Assembly: GCA_030448125.1 (NCBI GenBank)
Contig: JAUJNO010000008.1
Location: forward strand, 102,137 to 166,136
Origin: Rubrobacteraceae bacterium
GTDB lineage: Bacteria > Actinomycetota > Rubrobacteria > Rubrobacterales > Rubrobacteraceae
Length of the DNA stretch: 64,000 nucleotides
Reading direction: 5' to 3'
Shown here: one piece after another, positions 35,493 through 43,649 of the stretch
Layout: each line of letters starts with the position of its first letter
How positions within the stretch are numbered: position 1 is the first letter of the stretch
The notes under the pieces: generated by a model
Told to the model about the DNA's origin: nothing
Seen by the model: the letters and a program-made list of their open reading frames with translations, nothing else
Database searches by the model: none
Translations under genes and position numbers: made by a program

Positions 35493-36383
35493 ATGAGGAG
35501 CTTGATCGTTTTGGGCATAGTAGGGCTCATTGCTCAGTTGGTTGATGGGTCTCTGGGGATGGCGTACGGGGTAACATCCACGACGTTGCTGTTGACGGTG
35601 GGGATCGCGCCGGCGGCGGCTTCAGCGGCGGTGCATCTTTCGGAGGTGGGGACCACGCTGGCCTCGGGGGTCTCTCACTGGAAGTTCGGCAACGTGGACT
35701 GGGGTAAGGTTGGGTGGATGGCCGTTCCGGGGGGCGTGGGCGCCTTCCTCGGGGCGGTGGTCCTCAGTTCGATCTCGGCGGAGGCGGCCCAGCCGGTCGT
35801 GGCCGTCTTCCTCTTCTGCCTCGGCGCCTACATCTTGATCCGGTTCTCGTTCAAGGTGAGCAACCTGATCACGGAGAAGCCCATCTCGAGGAAGTTCTTG
35901 TCTCCCCTGGGCCTCGTGGCCGGGTTCCTGGACGCGGCCGGCGGCGGCGGTTGGGGCCCCATCTCCACGCCAACCCTGCTCTCCTCCGGGCGCATGCAGC
36001 CGCGGAAGGTCGTGGGAACCGTGGACACGAGCGAGTTCGTCGTGGCCTTCTGCGCCAGCCTCGGGTTCTTGATCTCTTTGAGCTTCGCCGAGATACCGAT
36101 GGGTGTGGTCGCCGCACTCCTCATCGGTGGCGTCATCGCCGCGCCCCTCGCCGCCTGGTTGGTGCGCCTCCTGCACCCGCGGGTCCTGGGCACCGCGGTG
36201 GCCGGCGTCATCCTCCTCACCAACGCCCGCACCTTCCTGAAAGCCGTCGGGGTCGACCCGAGCGTCAACTACTTCGTCTACGCCGCTATCCTCGCGATCT
36301 GGCTGGCAGCCCTCTACTTCGCGCTCTCGTTCGCCCGCAACGATTCGAGGCCGGTGATCGGCAGCGAGGCCAGCGCCCAGTAG
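35493..36383 (+). CDS. TauE/SafE-family sulfite/sulfoacetate-type anion exporter
   Basis: 296 residues, about eight transmembrane segments, with the TauE/SafE two-repeat layout: Q-L-V-D-G-S-L-G-M-A-Y-G near residue 15 and G-F-L-D-A-A-G-G-G-G-W-G-P near 147, both Gly-rich entry motifs. Family members export sulfite, sulfolactate or related anions released during organosulfur breakdown. It is transcribed in the same direction as the sulfatase-like, sulfotransferase and APS-kinase genes, and shares an operator type with the sulfatase-like gene, which supports a sulfur role. Confidence 0.9.
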   Translation: MRSLIVLGIVGLIAQLVDGSLGMAYGVTSTTLLLTVGIAPAAASAAVHLSEVGTTLASGVSHWKFGNVDWGKVGWMAVPGGVGAFLGAVVLSSISAEAAQPVVAVFLFCLGAYILIRFSFKVSNLITEKPISRKFLSPLGLVAGFLDAAGGGGWGPISTPTLLSSGRMQPRKVVGTVDTSEFVVAFCASLGFLISLSFAEIPMGVVAALLIGGVIAAPLAAWLVRLLHPRVLGTAVAGVILLTNARTFLKAVGVDPSVNYFVYAAILAIWLAALYFALSFARNDSRPVIGSEASAQ

Positions 36384-36609
36384 TAGCCGACCGAGAACCC
36401 GCGCCGCCTGTAGAAGGCGACGCGAGCTTCGCCCAGGAAGAACGCACGACGCATGAGACGTGGGCGGGCAAAACCGGTGCCCGCCACGTCCCCTTTTCAA
36501 GACAACCCCGCCGCCGATAAGACGCGCCGTCAGGGAAGAGCAACTCCCTCCCGCGCTCCTAATATTTAACAAGTCTTCGTATTTCTGAACGAAATCTCCC
36601 CTAAACCTC

Positions 36610-36639
36610 TTGACAAAATACCGCCCTCCCTTGTAAAGT
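36610..36639 (+). promoter_or_regulatory. sigma-70-type promoter of the sulfatase-like gene
   Basis: TTGACA, an 18-bp spacer and TAAAGT, 55 bp upstream of ATG 36695. Similar in strength and layout to the TauE promoter. Confidence 0.7.
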
Positions 36640-36649
36640 CCGTCGAGTA

Positions 36650-36672
36650 ATATCTACTAAGACAGTAGACAA
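36650..36672. promoter_or_regulatory. palindromic operator, second copy (ATATCTAC-N7-GTAGACAA)
   Basis: The right half-site GTAGACAA matches the TauE operator except for one purine change; the left half keeps TCTAC. Six of eight arm positions are symmetric and the spacer is again 7 bp. It begins 10 bp after the -10 box. Confidence 0.6.
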
Positions 36673-36694
36673 AGACGAGAAACGGAGGGGAACG

Positions 36695-38133
36695 ATGATG
36701 GATCGGCCTAACGTGGTGGTAATCGTGGCGGACACGTTTCGCAGGGACCATTTGGGGGCTTATGGGAACGGACACATCCACACGCCTCACCTGGACGAAT
36801 TCGCGCGTTCGTCGGTGGTTTTCGAGAACCACGTGCTCTCCTCTTTCCCGACCATGCCGGCGCGGGCGGACATCCTCACGGGAACGTTCTCGTACACACA
36901 CATGGGTTGGGAGCCGCTACCTCGGCATCTGCTGACCCTACCGGAGGTTCTCTCCAGGGCCGGCTACCTGACGATGGGCATCGTGGACACGCCGTTCTTC
37001 GTCCGCAACGGCTTCGGTTACGACCGCGGCTTCGACGACTTCGTCTGGGTCCGGGGCCAGGGCGACGACACCAGGCCGCACGAGCGCGCCGACGCGCGCG
37101 GACGTGGCGCTCGGAGGAGGACCGGATGGTGGCGCGCACGATGACGGAGGCCGAGCGGTGGCTGGAGCGGCACCACGACGAGCGGTTCTTCCTCTACGTG
37201 GACACCTGGGATCCGCACGAGCCCTGGGACGCGCCCGAGTACTACACCGCCAGGTACAGGGAAGGCTACGCCGGGGAGCAGCTCTATCCGGCCTACGGGA
37301 AGTACGCGGAGGCCGGCCTCACCGGGGACGACGTGGACCTCGCCCACGCCACCTATTGCGGCGAGGTGACGATGGTGGATTTTTGGATCGGGCGCCTGTT
37401 AGCGAAGCTGGATGCCCTGAACCTGCGGGAGAACACGCTGGTCTTCTTCACCTCCGACCACGGCTTCTACTTCGGGGAGCACGAGTACTTCGGCAAGGCC
37501 GAGTGGGTACACGAGCCGGAGGCGTCGGTCACGCAGGACTCTCTGGTGCCCGAGTGGTTGACCGAGTCCTGGCTCCTGACGGTCGAGAGGTCGCCGTTGT
37601 ACAAGGAGCTGACCAACATACCGCTGATGGTCCGCGGGCCCGGCCTGGAGCCCGGCCGGCGGGAGGCGATGACGACCGCCCCGGATATAGCGCCGACGGT
37701 TATGGAGCTCGCGGGGCTCGGGGGCCTGTCGACCACGATGACGGGCGAGTCGTTCGGCGGCGTCCTCGCGGGTAAAGGGGAAGAGCACCGGCCGTTTGTC
37801 GTAAGCTCCTGGCCGCTGTATCTGGCGGAGGGTGAGATCACCACCGCCGTCGACTCCAAGCCGCGCAGGATAGCCAACTACATGCCGATAACCGTCAGCA
37901 CGCGCGAGCGGTCCCTGATCCTGGGCGGCCCGGACGACGAGCCGGAACTCTACGACCTCACGAGCGATCCCGGCGAGCGGAACAACGTGTGGAGAGAGCC
38001 CGGCGGCGAGGGCGAGGTGCTTTGCGAGCGCGCCATCTCCTTCCTGGAGAAAGTCGGCACGCCGGAGGCGTACCTGAGCCCCCGCCGCGAAGCACTCGAC
38101 GGTTGGCGCGGGGTGACCAGAAAGAGCGCGTGA
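36695..38133 (+). CDS. sulfatase-like hydrolase (alkaline phosphatase superfamily) with Thr at the nucleophile position, one frameshift
   Basis: About 480 residues once a single frameshift near 37090 is bridged. The start has V-V-V-I-V-A-D-T-F-R-R-D-H (metal-binding Asp13). Where formylglycine sulfatases have C/S-x-P-x-R, this protein reads T53-M-P-A-R57, followed by L-T-G. Later metal and substrate motifs are present: F-L-Y-V-D-T-W-D-P-H-E-P-W and F-F-T-S-D-H-G-F-Y-F-G-E-H. Thr is the nucleophile in nucleotide pyrophosphatases and LTA synthases, so this may be a phosphodiesterase or a non-formylglycine hydrolase rather than a true sulfatase. It is preceded by the shared operator and followed by a sulfotransferase gene. 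Confidence 0.8.
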
Positions 38134-38282
38134 CCGTCAGCCCCGGCGCAACCTCGGGTTCGCGGGCGGGGACGGTCTCCGACCTCGAACTACGAACCCG
38201 AAGAGCGCCGGGGTTGTGGTGTGAGAGAAAGCCGGCCGGGGGATGTATCATTCGTTCCCCGGAGAGCTAGAGAAAGGCACGC

Positions 38283-39026
38283 GTGAGCCAGGATAAGCCC
38301 GTTGCGCTGTGGTCGGTGCCCAGGTCCATATCGACCGCGTTCGAGAGGGTCTTCGTGGAGAGGGACGACTTCGAGGTCTTCCACGAGCCGTTCTCGGCCT
38401 CCTACTACTACAGCGAGGAGCGCCTCAGCGACCGCTACTCGGCCGAAGAGCCGAAGGCGGAGTACAACTTCGAGAACGTCCTGGCGAGCATCCTCGAGCC
38501 CCACGAGAAGCGGGTCTTCGTCAAGGACATGGCCTATCACGTCAAACCTCTGATGGAACCGGAGTTCGTCTCCCGCTTCAGGAACACCTTCATTATCCGG
38601 GACCCGAAGTACGTGATAGCGTCGCTCAACCGCATGTGGCCCGACTTTACCCTCGAAGAGACCGGCTTCGAGCAGCTGTACCGGCTGTTCCGGTACGCGA
38701 CGGAGTTGGACCCGGAGGACGTCGTGGTCGTGGACGCCATGACCTTTAGCGAGAACCCCGTGGGCGTACTCGCCACATACTGCGAGCACCTGGAGATACC
38801 CTTCCGGGCGGACTCGCTGTCGTGGCGGCCGGCGGAGGTGCCGGAGTGGGAGAGGTGGGACGAATGGCACGAGCAGGCGCAACAGAGCACCGGCATCGAG
38901 AGGGCGGAGCGCAAGGATCCGCCGCTCCCGCCGGAGTTGCGGGAGGCATACGAGTACTGCCTGCCTTACTACTATCAACTCGCCGCCAGGGCAATACCGG
39001 GCACGGCGCGAACACCCCCGGCTTGA
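38283..39026 (+). CDS. sulfotransferase family protein
   Basis: 247 residues from GTG after GAGAAAGGCACGC. The 5'-phosphosulfate-binding loop is W-S-V-P-R-S-I-S-T-A-F-E-R near residue 10, and the 3'-phosphate-binding segment is F-I-I-R-D-P-K-Y-V-I-A-S near 98, the two PAPS-binding elements. Y-Y-Y-S-E-E-R and the Trp-rich part near 180 are likely acceptor-side. The enzyme transfers sulfuryl groups from PAPS to an unknown acceptor. It is followed by an APS kinase gene that can supply PAPS, and preceded by the sulfatase-like gene. Confidence 0.82.
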   Translation: MSQDKPVALWSVPRSISTAFERVFVERDDFEVFHEPFSASYYYSEERLSDRYSAEEPKAEYNFENVLASILEPHEKRVFVKDMAYHVKPLMEPEFVSRFRNTFIIRDPKYVIASLNRMWPDFTLEETGFEQLYRLFRYATELDPEDVVVVDAMTFSENPVGVLATYCEHLEIPFRADSLSWRPAEVPEWERWDEWHEQAQQSTGIERAERKDPPLPPELREAYEYCLPYYYQLAARAIPGTARTPPA

Positions 39027-39156
39027 CGGATGGGGATAAGCGGGACGCCGGTTGCCGGACCGTCCACCAGTCCCGGCCCCGGATAAAGCGGCTCCCGGTA
39101 TGTACACTACGAGCTTGAGAAGAAGCTTACAAAAGGTTTCGTAGAGAGGAGTTGGC

Positions 39157-39731
39157 ATGCAGCAGAACGAGCGCGGGTTTACTCTGTGGTTCACGGGGCT
39201 CTCGGGCGCCGGGAAGACCACCATCGCGGACATCGTGGAGCACGAGCTGCGCGAGAGAGAGCGCAGGGTAGAGGTCCTCGACGGCGACATCGTGCGCACC
39301 AACCTCTCCAAGGGCCTCGGCTTCGGGCGCGAGGACCGCAACGTGAACGTCCTGCGCATCGGCTTCGTGGCTAACCTGCTCAGCCGCAACGGGGTAGCGG
39401 TGATCGTGTCGGCCATCTCCCCGTACAAGGAGGCCCGCGACCAGGTGCGGCGCAGGATCATCGACTTCGTCGAGGTCTTCGTGGACGCCCCGCTGGAGGT
39501 CTGCGCCGAGCGGGACGTGAAGGGCCTCTACAAAAAGGCGTACAGTGGGGAGATACCGCAGTTTACCGGCGTCTCGGACCCCTACGAGCCCCCGCGGCCC
39601 CGGACCTCGTCCTCAAGACGAACGAGGAGGAGCCCCAGGAGAGCGCCCGCAAGGTTATAGAGAAGCTCGAGTTCTTCGGATACCTCCAGTCCCCGGCGGT
39701 AGACACGGAGTACCATTGGGGTTCCCGCTAG
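39157..39731 (+). CDS. cysC: adenylylsulfate (APS) kinase, C-terminus frameshifted
   Basis: About 190 residues. It phosphorylates APS to PAPS. The P-loop G-L-S-G-A-G-K-T-T is at about residues 14-22, and [23 protein letters not shown], and [21 protein letters not shown] follow in the standard order. After D-P-Y-E-P-P the frame slips by one base (about 39596); the correct continuation [11 protein letters not shown] runs to TAG 39729-39731. There is no cysD/cysN sulfate adenylyltransferase beside it. The kinase probably feeds the adjacent sulfotransferase. Confidence 0.9.
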
Positions 39732-39771
39732 GAGCGTACCGGAGCATCTGCCGGTAGTCGGAGCGCCGGCT

Positions 39772-40968
39772 TTACGGTCCGGCTTCCTTCCCGCCATCCA
39801 GCAGCCCGAACGTCGCGCAGACGAACATCTTCATCCCGGTAAGCAGGGCGCCCTCGTCGATGGTGAAGCGCGGGTGGTGGTGCGGGTAGGTTATTCCCTT
39901 CTCCTCGTTCCCCGCCCCTACGGAGAAAAAGGACCCGGGCGCCTCCCGTTGGAAGGCCGAGAAGTCCTCGCCGCCCATCGCCGGGGGCAAATACTCGACG
40001 GCGGCCTCCCCGAAGACCTCCCGCGCGGTCCCTTCCACTACTCGCGTCACCCCCTCGTCGTTGACCACGGGCCGGTAGCCGCGCCGGTACTCGAACTCGT
40101 AGGAGGCCCCGTGGGCCGCGGTGACGCCTCCTATAATTCGCTCCATCGTCCCGGCGACCTTCTCCCGAGCCTCCTCCTGTAGGGTGCGAACCGTCCCCTC
40201 CATCTCGACCGTTTCGGGGATGACGTTGTGCGTCGTGCCGCCCGCGATCCTCGTTACCGATAGTACCGTGCTGTCTAGCGGATCGGTGTTGCGCGAGACG
40301 GCGTGCTGCAGGTTCGTCACCACCTGGGCCGCGACCGCGACGGTGTCGACGACCTTTTGAGGTCTCGACGCGTGGCCGCCCTTGCCCTTCACCACGATCT
40401 CGAACGTGTCCGCCGCCGCGCCCCTCGGGCCGTAGCCGATCCCGATCTTGCCGACCGGCAGGTACGAGCTGAGGTGGATGCCGATCACCGCGTCCACCCC
40501 CTCCATCACGCCCGCCTCGACCATCTCCCCGGCCCCGCCGGGAGGCTGCTCCTCGGCGTGCTGGAACAAAAAGCGGACCTCCCCCTTTATCTCCTCCCGC
40601 ATCCCGGCGAGTATCTTCGCCGCCCCCAGCAGCATCGCCGTGTGCCCGTCGTGCCCGCAGGCGTGCATCACGCCGGGATTACGGGAAGCGAACTCGAAGT
40701 CGTTCTCCTCCTCTATCGGCAAGGCGTCCATGTCCGCCCGCAGAGCGACGGTGCGCCCCGGCTCCTCGCCGAACAAACGCGCCATCACGCTCGTCGGAGT
40801 GGGCCTGGAGAGCTGCAGACCGCCGAAGGACTCCAGAGTCTCATAGACGAATCGGGAGGTCTCCTCCTCCTGAAAGGACAGCTCGGGGTTTCGGTGCAGG
40901 TGCCGCCGCCACCTTACGACCTCGTCCCTGCCGTCCTCGACGCGGCCGTCGATCGTTGCCGTCTCTAT
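39772..40968 (-). CDS. M20-family amidohydrolase (hippurate/N-acyl amino acid hydrolase type)
   Basis: About 398 residues. Family order: R-R-H-L-H-R-N-P-E-L-S-F near the start, R-A-D-M-D-A-L-P-I, H-A-C-G-H-D-G-H-T-A-M, H-A-E-E-Q-P-P-G-G-A (metal-binding Glu pair), then G-K-G-G-H-A-S-R-P and the C-terminal M-G-G-E-D-F. It removes acyl groups from N-acyl amino acids. The start is uncertain: a very strong AGAAGGAGG lies just upstream of ATC/ATA codons at 40971-40966, and no ATG, GTG or TTG follows within the first 40 codons. The alternative ATG 41055 has no binding site. Confidence 0.85.
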   Translation of the reverse strand: METATIDGRVEDGRDEVVRWRRHLHRNPELSFQEEETSRFVYETLESFGGLQLSRPTPTSVMARLFGEEPGRTVALRADMDALPIEEENDFEFASRNPGVMHACGHDGHTAMLLGAAKILAGMREEIKGEVRFLFQHAEEQPPGGAGEMVEAGVMEGVDAVIGIHLSSYLPVGKIGIGYGPRGAAADTFEIVVKGKGGHASRPQKVVDTVAVAAQVVTNLQHAVSRNTDPLDSTVLSVTRIAGGTTHNVIPETVEMEGTVRTLQEEAREKVAGTMERIIGGVTAAHGASYEFEYRRGYRPVVNDEGVTRVVEGTAREVFGEAAVEYLPPAMGGEDFSAFQREAPGSFFSVGAGNEEKGITYPHHHPRFTIDEGALLTGMKMFVCATFGLLDGGKEAGP

Positions 40969-41193
40969 GATTTGCCTCCTTCTCAGGACACCCTTGCGCC
41001 TTCGTGAGTAGACGATTCTAAAGAAATCGGACGGTAGGTTCTCCCACGCCGCCATCGAAGCGGGTGACTGGTTGAGTAGAATCGGCAGCTCGAAGAGCGC
41101 CGGCAGCCGGAGCACGCCGCGATGGGACTTTCGGGGAACGCCGAAGCTGCTCCCAGCCCCCACGCGCCGGCAGGACACCAGGTTCTGGTCCGT

Positions 41194-41968
41194 TCAGCCC
41201 TCGACTGGATCCGGTCGGAGCTGGTGGCGGGGGTAAACAGGGAGCGGTACGAGAGCAGGCCGACCAGGATGGCCGCGATGGAGACGCTCCCGAGGAGCAT
41301 GTAGAGGACCACTATCTGCAGCCGCGCGGCCTCCAGAGGGTCGGCCCCGGCGATGATCATGCCTACCATCGCCCCGGCGGCAGGAAGATGATACCCGTCG
41401 TCTTCGTGGAGTCTATTAACGGGATCATGGCGCTCCGGAGTGCGGTCTTGAGGATGGGCGAGACGGCCTGCCGGCTGGTGGCCCCGAGGGCGAGTGCGGC
41501 CTCGACCTTGAGCCGCTGCTCCGCCACGTCATCCCGGACCCTGGCGAGCGTGAGGCTCGCCGTGTTCATGGAGTTGCCGATGACCATCCCCCCGAGCGGT
41601 ATGAGGTAGCGGGCCGTGGGCGGCACTACCTGGAGCAGGAGCAACACCCCCAGGGTTGCCACGGCTGCAACCCCGATCGCCCCGGCCGCCACCGGAAGCG
41701 CGCGGGGCACACCTCTGGCCCGGCGAGCAGACGTCCAGGCGGCGAACCCGACCATACCCGCCAACAGCAACACTACCGCCGACAGGCTCTCCAGCCCGAA
41801 GATGTAATTTATCGCGTACCCGACGGCGGCGAGCTGCACGAACGAGCGGACCACGGCGACGCCGATGTCCTTTTCGAGGTCCAGCTTCTGGTAGAGGCTC
41901 AGAGCCACCGCCACGGCCACCAGCCCCAGGGTGAGCAGTGCCGAACCTACCGTCTCCAAACCCTCCAT
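41194..41968 (-). CDS. FetB/YbbM-like ABC transporter permease, frameshifted
   Basis: About 258 residues with two frames repaired. It starts at ATG 41968, directly after the stop of the ATPase gene. Segments Y-Q-K-L-D-L-E-K-D-I, R-S-F-V-Q-L-A-A-V-G-Y, G-N-S-M-N-T-A-S-L-T-L and T-K-T-T-G-I-I-F-L-P are those of the UPF0014/FetB family. At 41375 one G is missing in a G run, after which G-A-M-V-G-M-I-I-A-G-A-D-P continues. A second slip in a C run near 41218 would give the usual R-H-Q-L-R ending and TGA 41194. FetAB exports iron or metal ions; a metal-export role here is inferred. Confidence 0.78.
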
Positions 41969-42678
41969 CTACAACCTCCCGGAGATGAATCGCCTCGCCT
42001 GCTCTCCCCCTCGCCGGAGAAGAACTCTTCCTTGCTCCATTCCCCCTCGCTCCGTCCCGCCGCCAGCAGGACCACGCGATCCGCGACGCGCTCTACCTGG
42101 TCCAGAGCGTGGCTCACGAGGACTATCGTGAGGTCCAGGCGGGCGTTCAGTTCCCCAATGAGCTCTTCGATCCTGCGCCGGGCCGCCTCGTCTAGCGCGC
42201 TCGTCGGCTCGTCCATGAGCAATACCTCCGGCTCCAGGGCCAGGGCTCGTGCTATCGAGACCCGCTGCTGCTGTCCCACGGAGAGGGTTTGCGGGTCTCT
42301 GCTCCCAAAGGAAGCGTCGAGTCCCACCATCTCCAGCAGCCGGCCCGCGTCGGCGTCCTTCCCAGCCAGGCGAACTCCGTAGAGTATCGCGTCCTCGACA
42401 GACTCTCCGAAGAGCGCGGGGAGCTGGAAGACCATCCCCACGCGGCGCCGGAGCACCAGGGGGTCCATCTCGCTCGTGGGAAAGCCGTCCAGGTACACCT
42501 CCCCCGCGGCCGGTTCTATGAGGCGGTTGACGGCGCGGAGCAGGGTGCTCTTGCCTGCCCCCGAAGGTCCCACGACGCAGGTGATCTTACCCTCCGGGGC
42601 CCCGGCGCTGACCCCTTTGAGAATCTCCACCCCTCCCACGGCGTACCGAAGGCCGGAGATTCTGATCTTGAACCCCAC
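41969..42678 (-). CDS. FetA/YbbL-like ABC transporter ATP-binding protein
   Basis: About 235 residues. Walker A is G-P-S-G-A-G-K-S-T near residue 37, the Q-loop region is V-F-Q-L-P-A-L-F-G, the signature is L-S-V-G-Q-Q-Q-R, and Walker B is V-L-L-M-D-E-P-T-S-A-L-D. A one-base slip near 42015 hides the natural end (Q-A-R-R-F-I-S-G-R-L, TAG 41969-41971), which abuts the FetB start. It pairs with the downstream permease. It starts two bases downstream of the chromate-resistance gene stop, so the metal-resistance genes probably form one operon. Confidence 0.85.
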
Positions 42679-42679
42679 G

Positions 42680-43096
42680 CTAAAGGATTTCTCGACTCAG
42701 GTAAGTGTAGAGGCCATCGTAGAGAGTGTCGGTGTGGCGGATGAGGGCCTCGTCGTCGGGCAGTGTGAGTTGCATCCCACGGACTATAGAGTCAAGACCC
42801 TCGGACTCGGGACGGCCGTATTTCTCGTCCATGAGGTCGGCGTCGTGGACTACCTCGGCGATCTCCGCGAGTATGGGATCCTCGATCTCGTACTCCACAA
42901 GGAGCGTCTCAAAGGAGCAGGCGTCCCCATGGTGGGAGAGCCGGGCCCCGGCCACGTCGAAGAGCTCAGCATCCTCGGGGGCCTCCGCCGGGTCTCCAAC
43001 AAAGAAAAATTCGGCTTCGGAGTCCACGAAGCGCCGGATCAACCACGCGCAGGCCGTCCGGTCGACGTGGCAACCGCGCCGGGTCGCCCAGTACAC
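42680..43096 (-). CDS. chromate resistance protein ChrB, C-terminal domain as a separate protein
   Basis: 138 residues from GTG 43096, which overlaps the TAG of the preceding gene (TAGTG), so it is coupled. It matches the ChrB C-terminal (Chrome_Resist) domain: W-A-T-R-R-G-C-H-V-D-R-T-A-C-A-W-L-I-R-R-F, F-D-V-A-G-A-R-L-S-H-H-G-D-x-C-S-F-E, and D-G-L-Y-T-Y at the end. In most bacteria this domain is fused to the ChrB N-terminal domain encoded by the next gene upstream. It has Cys and His residues that could bind metal. Confidence 0.85.
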   Translation of the reverse strand: MYWATRRGCHVDRTACAWLIRRFVDSEAEFFFVGDPAEAPEDAELFDVAGARLSHHGDACSFETLLVEYEIEDPILAEIAEVVHDADLMDEKYGRPESEGLDSIVRGMQLTLPDDEALIRHTDTLYDGLYTYLSREIL

Positions 43097-43641
43097 TAGC
43101 CGCCCCCGGTGTTTCTGGAACGCTCCGCTTCGGCGCCTTCGTTGAGGATCTGACGGACCGCGCGGAGGGTTGCGGCGGCCTCGTTCCTTAGAGGAGAGCG
43201 GAAGTAGTCCCGGCGGCGCTCGGCCCGGAACTCGCGCTCCATCTTGCCGAGCTCTTCGAGAAGCGTGGTCTTGTTCGACCCGAGCGCGGCCTTTCGCCGG
43301 AGGCGACCCGCAGCCTCTATCAGCCCTTTGTAGGCCGCTTCGCGGGAGGCGCGGAACTCCTCGGCGAGGGACCTGCCCTCTGCCACGGTGTTCGGCAAGG
43401 CCTCCCAGAGGGTAGCCTCGCCGCCGGCCTCCCGGACGCGGAGCTGGAGCCACTCGAGCTGCTCGCGGGTCACGGCGTCCTCGGGCAACGCGGCGGCCCC
43501 GTCCTGGAGGTAGAGGGCGCCTAAAGACTTCAGCTTGCGCCACACGGCGACCCGGTGGCGGGAAGGCTCGCGGGGGAGCTGGTAAATCAGGATGAGCCAG
43601 CGCGTCTTCCCCGCGCCCGCGTCGCCCGCGGCGTGGCCCAC
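43096..43641 (-). CDS. chrB: chromate resistance protein ChrB, N-terminal domain as a separate protein
   Basis: 181 residues from GTG 43641 (an exact start is not certain because no strong binding site is seen). It has W-L-I-L-I-Y-Q-L-P-R-E-P-S-R-H-R-V-A-V-W-R-K-L and L-G-A-L-Y-L-Q-D-G-A-A-A-L-P, the ChrB N-terminal domain, then a long charged helix (F-R-A-S-R-E-A-A-Y). In studied systems ChrB senses chromate and controls chrA. The gene follows chrA by 8 bp and is coupled to the C-terminal-domain gene by TAGTG. Confidence 0.85.
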   Translation of the reverse strand: MGHAAGDAGAGKTRWLILIYQLPREPSRHRVAVWRKLKSLGALYLQDGAAALPEDAVTREQLEWLQLRVREAGGEATLWEALPNTVAEGRSLAEEFRASREAAYKGLIEAAGRLRRKAALGSNKTTLLEELGKMEREFRAERRRDYFRSPLRNEAAATLRAVRQILNEGAEAERSRNTGGG

Positions 43642-43649
43642 GGCGTCGC

